Source: Mesostigma viride (Eukaryota > Streptophyta > Mesostigmatophyceae > Mesostigmatales > Mesostigmataceae). From it: a stretch of DNA of 53,686 nucleotides. The number at the start of each line of letters is the position of its first letter. Within the stretch, counting starts at the first letter, position 1. Shown piece after piece: positions 1-43,292 of this stretch. The notes under the pieces are model-generated. The model was not told the DNA's origin. It saw only the letters and a list, made by a program, of their open reading frames with translations, and did not search any database. Both the position numbers and the translations under genes were made by a program. The stretch lies in the NCBI GenBank assembly GCA_009746045.1, contig RPFO01000156.1, positions 2,944,452-2,998,137 of the forward strand. Reading direction: 5' to 3'.

Positions 1-141
1 CAGGGGGAAATTTGCACAAAGCTGAACAGCTGCAAGCTCTGATAGCAATGCTACCAGCTGAAAATGGGCTAAAGCAATGGGATGATGTGCCACTGTCTGC
101 AACCATAAGTGGGCAGGAAATAGCAGCCAGCTGGTGGCACG

Positions 142-3100
142 TCAGCCGCTCTCTACTTCTACAGGTGCTTCCTCCTCGGCCGCAGGGGCCTCAGCTGATG
201 TCTTGATCATCGCACGTGCCTCCTCCATGATCTCAGGAGTATCTTCTGTCGCGTACAGGATCTTCTGAACCGCTTGCACAACCTGCAATTTTAATCATCG
301 TGGCAAAGCGTAAGCATTAGTTCAGCTGAAGTGAAGATGCAGGGTATTTGTAGTTAGAAGCATCAACTTGCGTGGTACTTGCGCCTAGATAAACCCACCC
401 ACAAGAAAAGTCACCCCATTTCTCCCTTGCGCCTTACGACAACAACCGATGCCGTGGTGAAAATTTCAGATTTGGTTAAAGTCTGAACGCCATGGATTTG
501 GTCTAAAGTACTGAACGTTGGCACATCGTAAAGACTGACCATAAAATGCTGATATTGTAGATCCAAACGAACAAACGGCTCAACAGCAGGATGAAGGAAT
601 AATCTATAAGCTACAGGCCATATGACACCTAGAGAGCATGACATAATGTAATGCCATACCTTGAGATCCTGCAGCTCTGGCATCTGGCACAGGATCTCAA
701 CGTCCCGCAGCTTGGCAAAGTAAAAGTCCCGCTCCTTCTCCAGGCTGTCCACCGTGAGCTTCAGCTCCGTGATCTGGCACACGGCACCATTGCCAACACA
801 GTGGGCATATGTTGACACAATGGACCATCGCCAATACAGTGGACCGTTGCCAACACAGTGAACCAGTGCCAGTTACCAACATAGTGAACCGGTGCCAGTA
901 CAGTGAACCATCACCAATACAGTGAACCATTGCCAATGCAAGCGAGGAGCTAAAGTCAACTGTTGAGAGCTGATGAATCAGAAAACCCAGATGGTGGCAC
1001 ACAAAGCCAATCAAACACTAGTCATCAAATCGACATCGAACTGAAAATGGTGGGTATATCAACCCAGTTACTTCTACTAACCAGCTGTAGAGCGCAACCG
1101 AAAAAAAAGGACTTTGACATGGCTTGCCTGTTAAAGACTGGGCCAGTCGTGGACCGAGCCAATTAAGGAATGAGCCTATCATGAACTGCGCCTATCCTGG
1201 ACTGGGGCTAATTAAAAAATGGGACTATCGCGGACTGGGCCTATCATGAACTGGGCCTCACCTCCTCTTTGGAGGCATGGTCATCCGCATGGCCGTGCTT
1301 GGCGGCTCCGTCAGTCTTCTTCTCGTGTTTCTCTGCAGCACCGTCCGCATGGTGGCCCGCGCCTGTATACAGCCGCAACGTGGGATGGATGCCAGCCATG
1401 TGGAGACAGATGCCAGCAACGTGGAATGGATGCCAGCCATGTAAAGACAGATGCCAGCAACGTGGGATAGATGCCAGCAACGCGGGATGGATGCCCGCAA
1501 CGTGGGATGGATGCCAGCCATGTTGGGACAGATGCCCGCAACGTGGGATGGATGCCAGCCATGTTGGGACAGATGCCAGCAACGTGGGATGGATGCCAGG
1601 CATCTTAGGACAGGTGCCAGCAAACGTGGGATGGATGCCAGCCAAGTGGGGACAAAATTCCAGCAAACGTGGGATGGATGCCAGCCGTGTGGGGACAAAA
1701 TTCCAGCAAACGTGGGATGGATGCCAGCAACGAGGGCCAGATGCTAGCAATGTGGGACGGGCAGCAGCAACATGGGGTATACCCCAGTAGAAATGAAGGC
1801 GCAGGGAAGATTAGTTCAGATCATCATTGGTCATCATCAGCAATGCCCCATCCATTCCACACAACAGATACCATGTAACAGACATCCAGAGGCACTAGCT
1901 TATGTGCAAAGCATGTGTGCATGCATACCATTTGTGAATAATTAACTATGCAAGGTTTCATTTTATGTATATGCAAGAAAGTGAGAGGGTGAGTGTGAGG
2001 GTTGGATGTGGCTGGGTTGTGAAATGGAGTTTCAAGTGACGGATACAGGAGGTTTAAGGAGAAAGAGGAAGGGCTAGAGAGTGGGGGTTGAGTGGGAGAG
2101 TTGGATGTGGCTGGGTCGGGAAAAGGACTTGAAAGTGACGGATGCGGGAGGTTTAAGGAGAAAGAGGAAGGGCTGGAGAGTGGGGGGTGAGTGGGAGAAT
2201 TGGATGTGGCTGGGTTGGGAAAAGGAGTTGAAAGTGACAGGGGCAGGAGGTTTAAGGAGAAAGAGGAAGGGCTAGAGAGTGGGGAGGCTGGTCAAATGTC
2301 CAATTTGGATAGCAAAAACTGGCTGGCCGGCTGGCTCAAACATTTAATTTATAGTGACCTCTGTACATACCAGAAACAGTAACCCGTGCGGAATGCCGGT
2401 GCATTTGCTATCTGCCAAAAAAAATTTATGTTTTTCACATGCACAGATGGAATGTAAAAACTGGCATGAGGCATGCAATCAACAAGTAAACTAGCTTGAT
2501 CATGGCACATGGAAACAAAAATATTCTTCTGGCATGAACACAATGTGGTACTAAGCACGGCACGATGCCCATTGATGTAACCCTGGCCCCACATATTCCA
2601 GCTACGGCAACAAACATAAAAACGCGCAACAAGCACGGCTTACCTGGCCGGCCGCTCTTCGCCCGGGACGCTGCAGAGGGTGCAGCTGGCTTGACGAGGG
2701 CAGCTGCCCCCCCTGCTTTCTTAGGTGGGGCGGCCCCGCCCCCCCCACCGGTGGCCACTCCTCCAAGGGTCGCTGGGTTGCCTTTACATGCGTCCAGGCG
2801 TTCCTGAATCCGATCACTGAGACAGGGAACACCACAATAGCAAGCAACAATATCAACTTAGGGATGTCAAACTAGATTTCTTGCGTATTCGCGCTCCTAT
2901 GTGAGCATGTGGCTTACATGCCAACTGGAATGGACCTAAACAAACCATGGCCATGATCATGATGACATAAGAGCTTTCTTCCAGATAGGGAAACTACTTC
3001 ATGAGGAGCTTGACGACCGCAAAAGAATACTTTGATAAGGCTTTGAGAGCATGGCACGATACTTGAATACAAAATGCTACTGAAATATAAACAGAAGAAG

Positions 3101-3145
3101 AAGAAGAAGAAGAAGAAGAAGAAGAAGAAGAAGAAGAAGAAGAAG

Positions 3146-3241
<96 letters not shown>

Positions 3242-3307
3242 AAGAAGAAGAAGAAGAAGAAGAAGAAGAAGAAGAAGAAGAAGAAGAAGAAGAAGAAGAA
3301 GAAGAAG

Positions 3308-3339
<32 letters not shown>

Positions 3340-4964
3340 GTGGTAGTAGTAGTAGTAGTAGTAGTAGCAGTAGAGGAGGAAGAAAAAGCGCATCTATACT
3401 TGGCATGTTCTGTCAAGGCAGAGCTCAAACCGCATAGCTTACGTGTTCACTCCCTCTGGGCTGGTGACGGAATCGCAGTATTGCTTCAGCCACTGGAGGA
3501 ACTCTAGGTTGTCCAGGGGCCGTGCCTTGACGAGCTTGTTGACCTCAATATGCTTCAGGGTCAATGCCAAGTGATGCAACGCCCATGTTACGGAAATGCA
3601 CCAGATTCAGGCACAGCAGAGATGTTGCAAAGTTAGGATACCATACAGTGTCAATGTGTGTAAGTCATTCACCCCTTAAGTTGGGTTGGCTTAAGTTATC
3701 TTCACGCCTTAAGTTGGGTCGAATTGGATTTCGGCGTTCTGAGTTCAAAGTAGTTCAGAATAGTATGTTTTAGTATCTTTAGTTCAAATGAGTAGAATTT
3801 AGTAGAGTAATTCACGCCTTAAGTTGGGTTTACGCCTTAAGTTGGGTTGACCCCTCAAAAACCACGAACCCAACTTAAGGCGTGAATGACTGTAGTATGA
3901 AATCAAGCATAAACTGCAAGAAGATCTTATTGCACGGATTCCACACCAGGGAAGGAAGCACATTATGAGCAGACAGGAGGAAATAGATGCAACCAGGCTA
4001 GTGGAGATAAAAATCACGCCCTTGCCATTTCCTACAGAGCAAAAGGCAGGCAGCATGACACAGTAAGCTCCAGCAGGCAAACCCGTGTCCTATTGCATAA
4101 TCCAAGCAACCACATCTACAACAATGATATTGTCCAGTAGAAAACCAATTGCACTACTGTCTCAACTTTCAGACAGAACACAGCAATGCTGGCTGCAGAT
4201 GGTGCTATGATGTAAGGCGATAAACAGAGAGCATTCAGTCCGTTCCATAGGTGCGGTGTACTTTGATGATTTTGAGCTTGTCAAAGCCCGCTTGCAGCAG
4301 CTTGTAATTGTTGACCATGTCGCTCTCGCTAATGGCCGACAAGTTGACCTGCCAAGGAAACAAAAGGAAATATAAAATCAACAGCCAATGCAGTCAACAT
4401 CATAATGTTTGACTTAGTACCTCCCGCATGAAACGCTCACGGCATCGCCCAGCCCTGCATCAAACCAACCTGCTTCTAACGTAAAGGCATGACAGAGACA
4501 GTCGACCAGAGCCCCTAGTAGGCCCCTAAGTACAGAATCTGATGACTTCATGTTCAAAACGTCTGATTTAGTGCCAGTGAACATTAACTTGAGCATTCGC
4601 GGCGAACAAAATCGACTAATTACAGTGACACACCCTGTGCAGCGGAATCAGCCCGGGGTGCACAGCGTCAATAAGAAGACATGCAACTGCTCCGGACGCC
4701 GCCTGTCAAGGGAAAATGAGCAAAAGGACGTATTTCAAACATCGGTTCAGTAGCAGGAAGTTCGAGGGACCGTTCAACAAAAAAAATGATGAGGCGACAG
4801 AGAGATGCGAGACAGCACACAACTTTATACAGCCATTCAAATACCTGCTCCACCTTCGACAAATTTAGCCCCACTGTGTTCTTTATCCATGACAGAATCT
4901 CTGTGCGTCCAACGAAATAAGCAGGATTTGAGCAGCCGATTGCTTGCGCTGGCGTGGACGCCAT
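142..4964 (-). CDS. EB1: EB1-family microtubule plus-end-binding protein, 8 exons
   Basis: Exons in transcript order (all minus strand): 4964-4845, 4702-4634, 4348-4262, 3552-3443, 2816-2644, 1362-1262, 773-660, 282-142. They join in phase into 304 codons plus TGA. Residues about 13-125 form the calponin-homology domain that binds the growing microtubule lattice; visible signatures are [38 protein letters not shown] and [18 protein letters not shown]. Residues about 126-220 are a basic, Gly/Ala/Pro/Lys/His-rich linker, typical of the family. Residues 221-258 carry the EB-homology dimerisation coil with the hallmark [20 protein letters not shown], followed by the helix [14 protein letters not shown] and an acidic tail without the animal EEY end. 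The length fits plant EB1 proteins (about 270-330 aa). The start is the first ATG before the domain. The splice after IIK (GTACAC donor, AAG acceptor) is the least canonical junction. EB1 proteins track microtubule plus ends in the cytoplasm and recruit other tip factors. The gene is divergent from RPC1, with 847 bp between start codons. Confidence 0.95.
786..1260. repeat. Short minisatellites in EB1 introns 5 and 6
   Basis: From 786 to about 945 a degenerate unit of 18-20 bp, built on CAATACAGTGAACCA, is repeated about eight times. From about 1130 to 1260 a second unit with the words GGACTGGGCCTATCATGAA recurs and runs up to the donor of the exon 1362-1262. Both lie inside introns and have no coding potential of their own. 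Confidence 0.75.
1372..1770. repeat. Minisatellite of about 18-20 bp in an EB1 intron
   Basis: Words such as ACGTGGGATGGATGCCAGC and GGACAGATGCCAGCA alternate about 20 times. The array begins just upstream (transcript sense) of the acceptor of exon 1362-1262. Long reading frames in both directions here are by-products of the repeat. Confidence 0.9.
1983..2285. repeat. Tandem repeat, period about 99 bp, three copies
   Basis: TTGGATGTGGCTGGG recurs near 2002, 2101 and 2200. Each copy is followed by GGTTTAAGGAGAAAGAGGAA. The copies are more than 90% alike by eye. It sits in the EB1 intron between exons 2816-2644 and 1362-1262. Confidence 0.85.
3093..3370. repeat. Compound (GAA)n/(GTA)n trinucleotide microsatellite
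   Basis: About 280 bp of alternating blocks: GAA to about 3174, GTA to about 3240, GAA to about 3336, then GTA with a few interruptions. On the EB1 sense strand it is (TTC)n/(TAC)n. It ends about 70 bp from the donor of exon 3552-3443. It encodes nothing real; the poly-Ser, poly-Leu and poly-Phe frames are artefacts. Confidence 0.98.
3663..3891. mobile_element. MITE-like foldback element in an EB1 intron
   Basis: The element starts AGTCATTCACCCCTTAAG and ends with the near-perfect reverse complement, giving terminal inverted repeats of about 25 bp with one mismatch. It is flanked by GTA on both sides (3660-3662 and 3892-3894), a plausible 3-bp target-site duplication. The core word CGCCTTAAGTTGGGT occurs several more times inside, in both orientations. 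It is 229 bp and encodes no protein. A small non-autonomous DNA transposon fits; the 3-bp duplication would suit PIF/Harbinger-type mobilisation, but that assignment is inference. Confidence 0.7.
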
Positions 4965-5811
4965 TTTCTAACCGCGAGGCTCAGCTCGCTGACGACCGGT
5001 TGCGCTACTGCCGATGTATGGCACGAGTGGGTAGAACAACCGATCAATGCGAAATCAAGGTAGGGGAACGTGCGAAGATAACACACCAAATGCACGCGGG
5101 TTGTCAAGGCAAGAATAGCAACGCTTGCGACCTTTCCAAAAAGCCTCGTGCTAGTGAAGTTACTCACGTTTCCCTGCATGCAAAATTTTGGAATTCGGGG
5201 TTTCGAAGTAGTAGCATCAACTCTTGCGTGGTGTCCCGCGGCATTTGAATACACGACGTGCTGTCTCGGCCCTGTGCGAGTGCTTTCGCGCGCGACAAGT
5301 GTCATCTTATGCTAGCAGTCAAGGAAAGGCCAAATTTGACCCGGAAACGACCCTTCGGCCCGTAGAGCCGGTGACGAGTGAACGCACGGCCTAGGCAACT
5401 TGCGGTAGAGGCTGTACTCGTGCCAACTGCGACAAATGGAGCACGTCTGTAGTGGGTAATTTGCTGCTGGTTGTAAGGCCTGGTATTAATGCGCAGTAGG
5501 CTGTCGCGGGCGAAAAGCCGAAAACAAACAATGGATGTATGCTGCCCATATTTAGTTAAGCTTGCTCGGGCAGCCTAGAATGTAGCGACTTTTTTGCATT
5601 TGTTCAATGTGCTGCCGACGGTATAGTTTTCCACCCCGGAGAGTTGATGCAATTATTAAATGAGAATCTTTATTGGGTTGTCCGGTTGGTGTAGTCCAGG
5701 GTAATTCGTCGCAATTCCAGGCTTTTTCTTCCGTCACACGTAAGAAGGGCAACATTTAGTCAGGTGTTTGCGCCGGGAGGTCTTGTTGAGAGCATAGAAC
5801 AGGTAGAGAAA
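4965..5811. promoter_or_regulatory. Divergent EB1/RPC1 promoter and 5' UTR region
   Basis: The 847 bp between the two start codons must hold both promoters and both 5' leaders. I see no clear TATA box in a fixed position and no coding frame that matches a known protein. Short reading frames at about 4805-5305 are not supported. Confidence 0.55.
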
Positions 5812-38806
<32,995 letters not shown>

Positions 38807-38847
38807 GTGGCTTACTAACGCCAACGTGTTTATTAGTACAAATAGCC

Positions 38848-39260
38848 CACGCCCATCGGGACAGGCATCCTCAAGATCCTGCACCTGTGAGTGGCTTACT
38901 AAAGCCAACGTTTTTATTAGTACGATAGCCCACGCCCATCGGTACAGGCATCCTCTACTTGTGTAGTGTTGTTGTATAATTCGTCATTATTGTTTGTTGT
39001 TGTCATGGTTATAACTACTATGTTTGTGAATGGCCCGCGCCCGTTGGCACCAGCATCCTCAAGGTCCTGCAGTCCCTGCACCTGTGGGTGACCTCTTATT
39101 GTTACTACTGTCGTTGTTACTAATACTGTAAATATATACTACTAAAGGCCCATGCCCCGGCACCGGCACCGGCATTCTCAAGTTCCTGCACCAGCGAGTG
39201 GCTCGTTGTAGAGATAGGCCCGTGTCCATTGGCACAGTCCAGTAAGTAGCTATGTGGCGA
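38848..39260 (+). repeat. Degenerating copies of the exon 29 3' end
   Basis: From 38768 a unit of 84 bp (CCCATCGGGACAGGCATCCT, CAAGATCCTGCACC, GTGAGTGGCTTACTAA) is repeated at 38852 and partly at 38936. More diverged copies lie near 39035 (CCGTTGGCACCAGCATCCTC), 39155 and 39225. A TGTAA word at 39127-39131 could be a chlorophyte-type polyadenylation signal, but this is weak. Confidence 0.85.
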
Positions 39261-40462
39261 ATGATAGGAGCACACCTCCATACTAATATGTAGCGTGAGT
39301 TATTGTAACGGCACTATCACATTACCCATCCGGGACCTCCCATCTGATCGGGAAGAAAGTGCCTGGCATGTCGCGGAGCACTATGCTAATCTCATCATTT
39401 GATTGTTATGCACTTTCTCGTAGAATGGTTAGAAGTCGTTCAACTGGTTGATCCCTTCCTCGATAGAACCGTGCGCTTCTGTTGGTGTGCACGCGAGTGG
39501 GGCACCAGCGGCAGGTGGTAGCCCCATAGCTCAGCTTTTCTTGTGGTAGCAGCCAGCCCTCTCTTGTGTAGTTTGGCTGGCATGCATTGCCATCTCTGTT
39601 CCCTCGAGCAAACTGTCTACAGTGTGTACTTGCGTTCTGTGCACAGCGAGATCTGCTCGTAAAAGCAGCAGCAAACTTGGAAATTTTAACTAGAAGTCGA
39701 AGTTCTACATAGAAAAGTACCTAGGCGTAAAGTCAGATATGGTGCTTTCCAAAAGGCTCTCTCCAAGGTAGTTTTGGAAGACTTTTGTTTCTCATTTCCC
39801 TGGTGACAGACATCTCCTAATGATTTGCCTCCCCTTTGTTGAACCGTTGGTAGCTTGTTGACATGCACACAGTCGTTATTGAGATCTTCCTGAGGCGGTT
39901 GTTTTTCTTTGTGTGCGTGTTGGCTCGGTGCATCCATTTTTGCCTTGCAGAGTCAAACAAAAGCCGCTGCCAAGACAGCCACCCCTGCTGTTGTCTTGAT
40001 TAGACAGCAGGCGAGGCCTTTTGGCTAGTTTGCTAGTTAGCCATGCGTCCAGGAATATTTGTCTACGTAGTTGTCTGTGTTGAAATAGTTGTCTACGTAA
40101 CTAGTCACCGTGTTTGTGAGCATTGCGTCGTTCTTCGTCCTGCTTTTGTTGCAAGCCGTTTTTGAAATATCGATCCTGGTGGTCACCCAAAGTGGATGCA
40201 CCATTCTCATGGGAGCACGGTGCCCAAAACAGCACCTCATGGATGGGGTGGCTGACGCATGGGTGCACGACTGGTGGAAAGCAGGTTTTACAGTCACTTT
40301 TGTACTACCCGGCTTGCCAAAGAGCTGAATGGAGCAGGGGTCATGTAAAGTGCATTATATTTCTATGCTTTACTATGCATGTGTTCTGTTGTGCATGTGT
40401 ATTGTGGATATAAGATATCAAGGAGACAACCATAAGATATAGTGGCTCTATTATGCATGTAT
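39261..40462. other. Intergenic DNA, no gene recognised
   Basis: About 1.2 kb of single-copy-looking sequence between the RPC1 relics and the LINE-like insertion. Reading frames are short (below 100 codons) and match no family that I know. No tRNA or other structured RNA was seen. Confidence 0.6.
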
Positions 40463-42372
40463 ATTCCGTGGATCACAATCGATGCGTCTTTCTACGACGC
40501 ACATGCTGATATAATTTCCCAAAGCTAGTACGCAATATACGATGAGCAAACGCCCATCGACGCAACGCAGCCTGGCGGCTGCGCTCGGCACTGAAAATAC
40601 GCCTGCAGCTCCGGCTGCCGCTTCGCCCACCGGCCCAGAAGGCAGCAGCGCCACTAGCCAAGCTCTAGTGATCGTCCAGCCCCCTGCTGCGCCCGCTTCG
40701 CCAGCAGCGTCGCCCGAACCCAAGCGCAGTCGCCCTGACGGGCTGCTGGACGAGTACGACTTTGACGCCAGCCAGCCCGGCTTTTTTGACAAGCTCACAC
40801 CCGAACGCATCCTGGGCTACGTGTTTTTCGGGACGCGTGCCTCTCTTATAGAGCTATGCAAGCAGGTTTCCCACCAAGGTCGCCTTGTCGATGCCTCCCT
40901 CCAGAGGCGCGATTTCGACAGGGCCGTCCCCAACGCCCGCCGCCCCCACATTCAGCAATTCGCCCTCTTTTCCCTCCTTGGACGCTCCATCGAGGAGCTT
41001 TGGCCCCCAAAGCCCCTCACCACCACCCTAACCGAAGCCTCCATCCGCTCACTCCTCAAGGAGGCCCTCGAGCAGCAAGTGGCCCCCATCGCTGCAGATG
41101 TGGCGGCCATGGGCAGCACGTTGGCTGCCGAGCTCCCCCTCCTCTCCACCATTTCCACCGCCACCTCCACCCTCCTCGCCTCCTCCACCGCCGCCATCCC
41201 CTCCTCCGACTCCATCACCGCCCAGCTCCGCGACATCGACCAGCGCCTCAAGGATAATGCAATCGCTATCGAGGTCTTGCAGAACACAGCAGGCCTCACC
41301 GCCCAGGCAGTGAAGGACATTGCCGCCAAGCCAGCCTCGGCTGGCCCGGCCGGCGATGCTCCTCCCATCACGACCTGGGCGGACATGCTTAAGCAACATA
41401 CCACCTCCACCACCTCCGCCGTCGCAGCCCAGCTCCAGCGGCAGACGCTTGACCTCCGCGAGGAGGCCGAGCTCGCCAAGCGCAGCCTCAACGCCATACT
41501 CAAGAACTTGGACATGGAAGAAGGTGAGAATTCCGAGAAGCTTGCACGTGCGTTTGAGAGCAAAATCCTTGCACGCATGGGCCTTCTTGGTGAGATCAAG
41601 CTGACCGCCCACCGCCTCCCCCGCGCGGGGTAAGGCAGGGGCGCCTCCGCTTCTTCTCATCTTTGATAGCCCAGCGGACAAGCTTTCGTTTCTCAGACGC
41701 CGCAAGCGGCTCGCGAATACTCCCTTCACCGTGGACGACGACTTGACCCTGGCACAGCAACAACGGCGACGGGAGCTATGGCCGACCTACATCCAGCTCC
41801 GGCAGACCAAGGCGGGCCAGCCGGTGTACTGGAAGGGGGCGGCCATCTACGTCGGCCACAAGCCCTGGCAAGCGACCCCCTCGACCACCGCGGCCCCAGC
41901 CACTCCAGCCCCAGCCTAGGGGAATACAGCAGTAGTGTAGAATAGTTAGACAGTGGCCTTGTACATGCCCGCCTACTACAGGCACTATACCAGCTTAGGC
42001 CTAGCCTTTTTAGTCATGTACATGTGTGCCTATGATGAGCCACCCTCCAGATGATGCCTAGCTTTATTTAATTATGCAGTGCCCATGCAGGGAGTAACTC
42101 TCTGCTGAGACGCCATGCCCTAGCTTTTTGGTATAGCTATGCTGATCTTCCCCCCCATGACAGGCTCCCCCTTCGCTGGCCGGGCATAGCTTGAAGATCA
42201 TGGGGATGCAAGTGCCCTGGTGCACCTAGAGCAAGGGTCCTTTACATCCCCACCCTTGCAGGAAGTAGCTTAGGATGTATGATAGGCCATGTGCCCCCCT
42301 CTCAGGGGCTATGTGCTACATATACTCCCAACGGAGTTATGTTACAATTCAATTCAATTCAATTCCGTGGAT
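40463..42372 (+). mobile_element. ORF1-only LINE-like insertion with target-site duplication
   Basis: The 11-bp direct repeat ATTCCGTGGAT flanks the insertion (40463-40473 and 42362-42372). The element between them (40474-42361, 1,888 bp) starts CACAATCGATGCG, carries one gene of ORF1 type, and ends in a short tail of CAATT units (42345-42361), as many LINEs end in a simple repeat instead of poly(A). There is no reverse transcriptase: only about 430 bp separate the ORF1 stop from the tail. It is best read as a non-autonomous LINE derivative of the half-LINE kind. LINE family membership is inferred from structure, not from a database match. Confidence 0.72.
40542..41919 (+). CDS. LINE ORF1-like nucleic-acid-binding protein, one frameshift
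   Basis: The first frame (40542-41633, 363 aa) starts MSKRPSTQRSLAAALG. It has an Ala/Pro/Ser-rich head, a globular block with FFDKLTPERILGYVFFGTRA, and a long Ala/Leu-rich helical part (about 170-330), probably a coiled coil. It stops at TAA after LPRAG. The next frame continues at once: PLLLIFDSPADKLSFLRRRK, then FTVDDDLTLAQQQRRRELWP, VYWKGAAIYVGHKPW and a stop at 41917. This last block resembles the C-terminal RNA-binding part of L1-type ORF1 proteins. A single-base indel in the GCGCGGGG stretch near 41628 explains the break, giving about 457 aa if intact. Known ORF1 proteins are trimeric RNA chaperones. Function here is inferred. Confidence 0.6.
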
Positions 42373-43292
42373 GCAGGGTCCTTGTTTTAATTTTAAGTCA
42401 GACAACTGTTGTTTCCTCTGAGGGTGATTCCTCATATTACGGCTGTAGCGCGATGGCAGCTAGCTCTAGTGCTCACAACATGCAGGACACTCCTGGCCAC
42501 TCAGCACGGAACAAATGCATAGTTGATCAAGGGCGGTGTTGCATAATTCTTTAGCTAAATCATGTAGATCTCACTCTGAGTCTAGATAGCCAGCTAGCCA
42601 TACACATGGTTGTCTCTTTGATATCTCATGTCACACTAAGGGGCGTCCCCAACATCTACTGCTCCAATTTTGGTACTTTTGAAATTCCATGCCTGGAGCG
42701 CAAAGTTTGCAATATATGTGCCGTTTGTAGCTCTAGCTCTATAATAACCTGACCAACCCCGCATTCCTCAAAGTAGCACTTGTTGCCTATTCTCATTATG
42801 CGAATCACATGATTAGGATGTGCTTCATGATTGCTATTGCTCGAGATTCAATTAAGAATGATTGACATCAATAAATGATGAACCAAATAAACCAAATTAG
42901 GCCACTTGACAAGTTCATGATCCATTTAAATTGTACAATTAAGCGATTAATTAATTCATAAATCATACATTACATGGGATACCCCCGTCGACGAGCTAGT
43001 GGTACGTACAATGAAACATTTGAGTTTGTAACATGTCTCCATGGATATATACATGTATGCTGGACCTCGCGCATCTCAGCCCTCTAAGAAATGTTATTTG
43101 AACTCAGGTCTAGATCTAAATATATACATGATCTGGATAATATTATACACTTCCTTAAAAGAGCATGAATCGAGCTTTACAATTCAGGACAAGGAACTCG
43201 TTTGCAAATCACGGCTGAAAGGCAAGTGCTCACAACGAAGCACGTGCTCTCAAGGCTGTCCACCTCGTCCAACCAAGCCCGGGCGAGCTGGC
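42373..43292. other. Non-coding DNA between the two mobile elements
   Basis: AT-rich, single-copy-looking sequence with no supported frame. It may include the left end of the DNA transposon, but I could not find a terminal inverted repeat by eye. Confidence 0.5.

Noticed and set aside
3093-3393. Long open frames of poly-Ser, poly-Leu, poly-Phe and poly-Tyr
   Set aside because: They are translations of the GAA/GTA microsatellite inside an EB1 intron.
40952-41729. Antisense open frames of 215 and 226 codons over the ORF1-like gene
   Set aside because: They mirror the GC-rich third positions of the sense gene and have no recognisable content.
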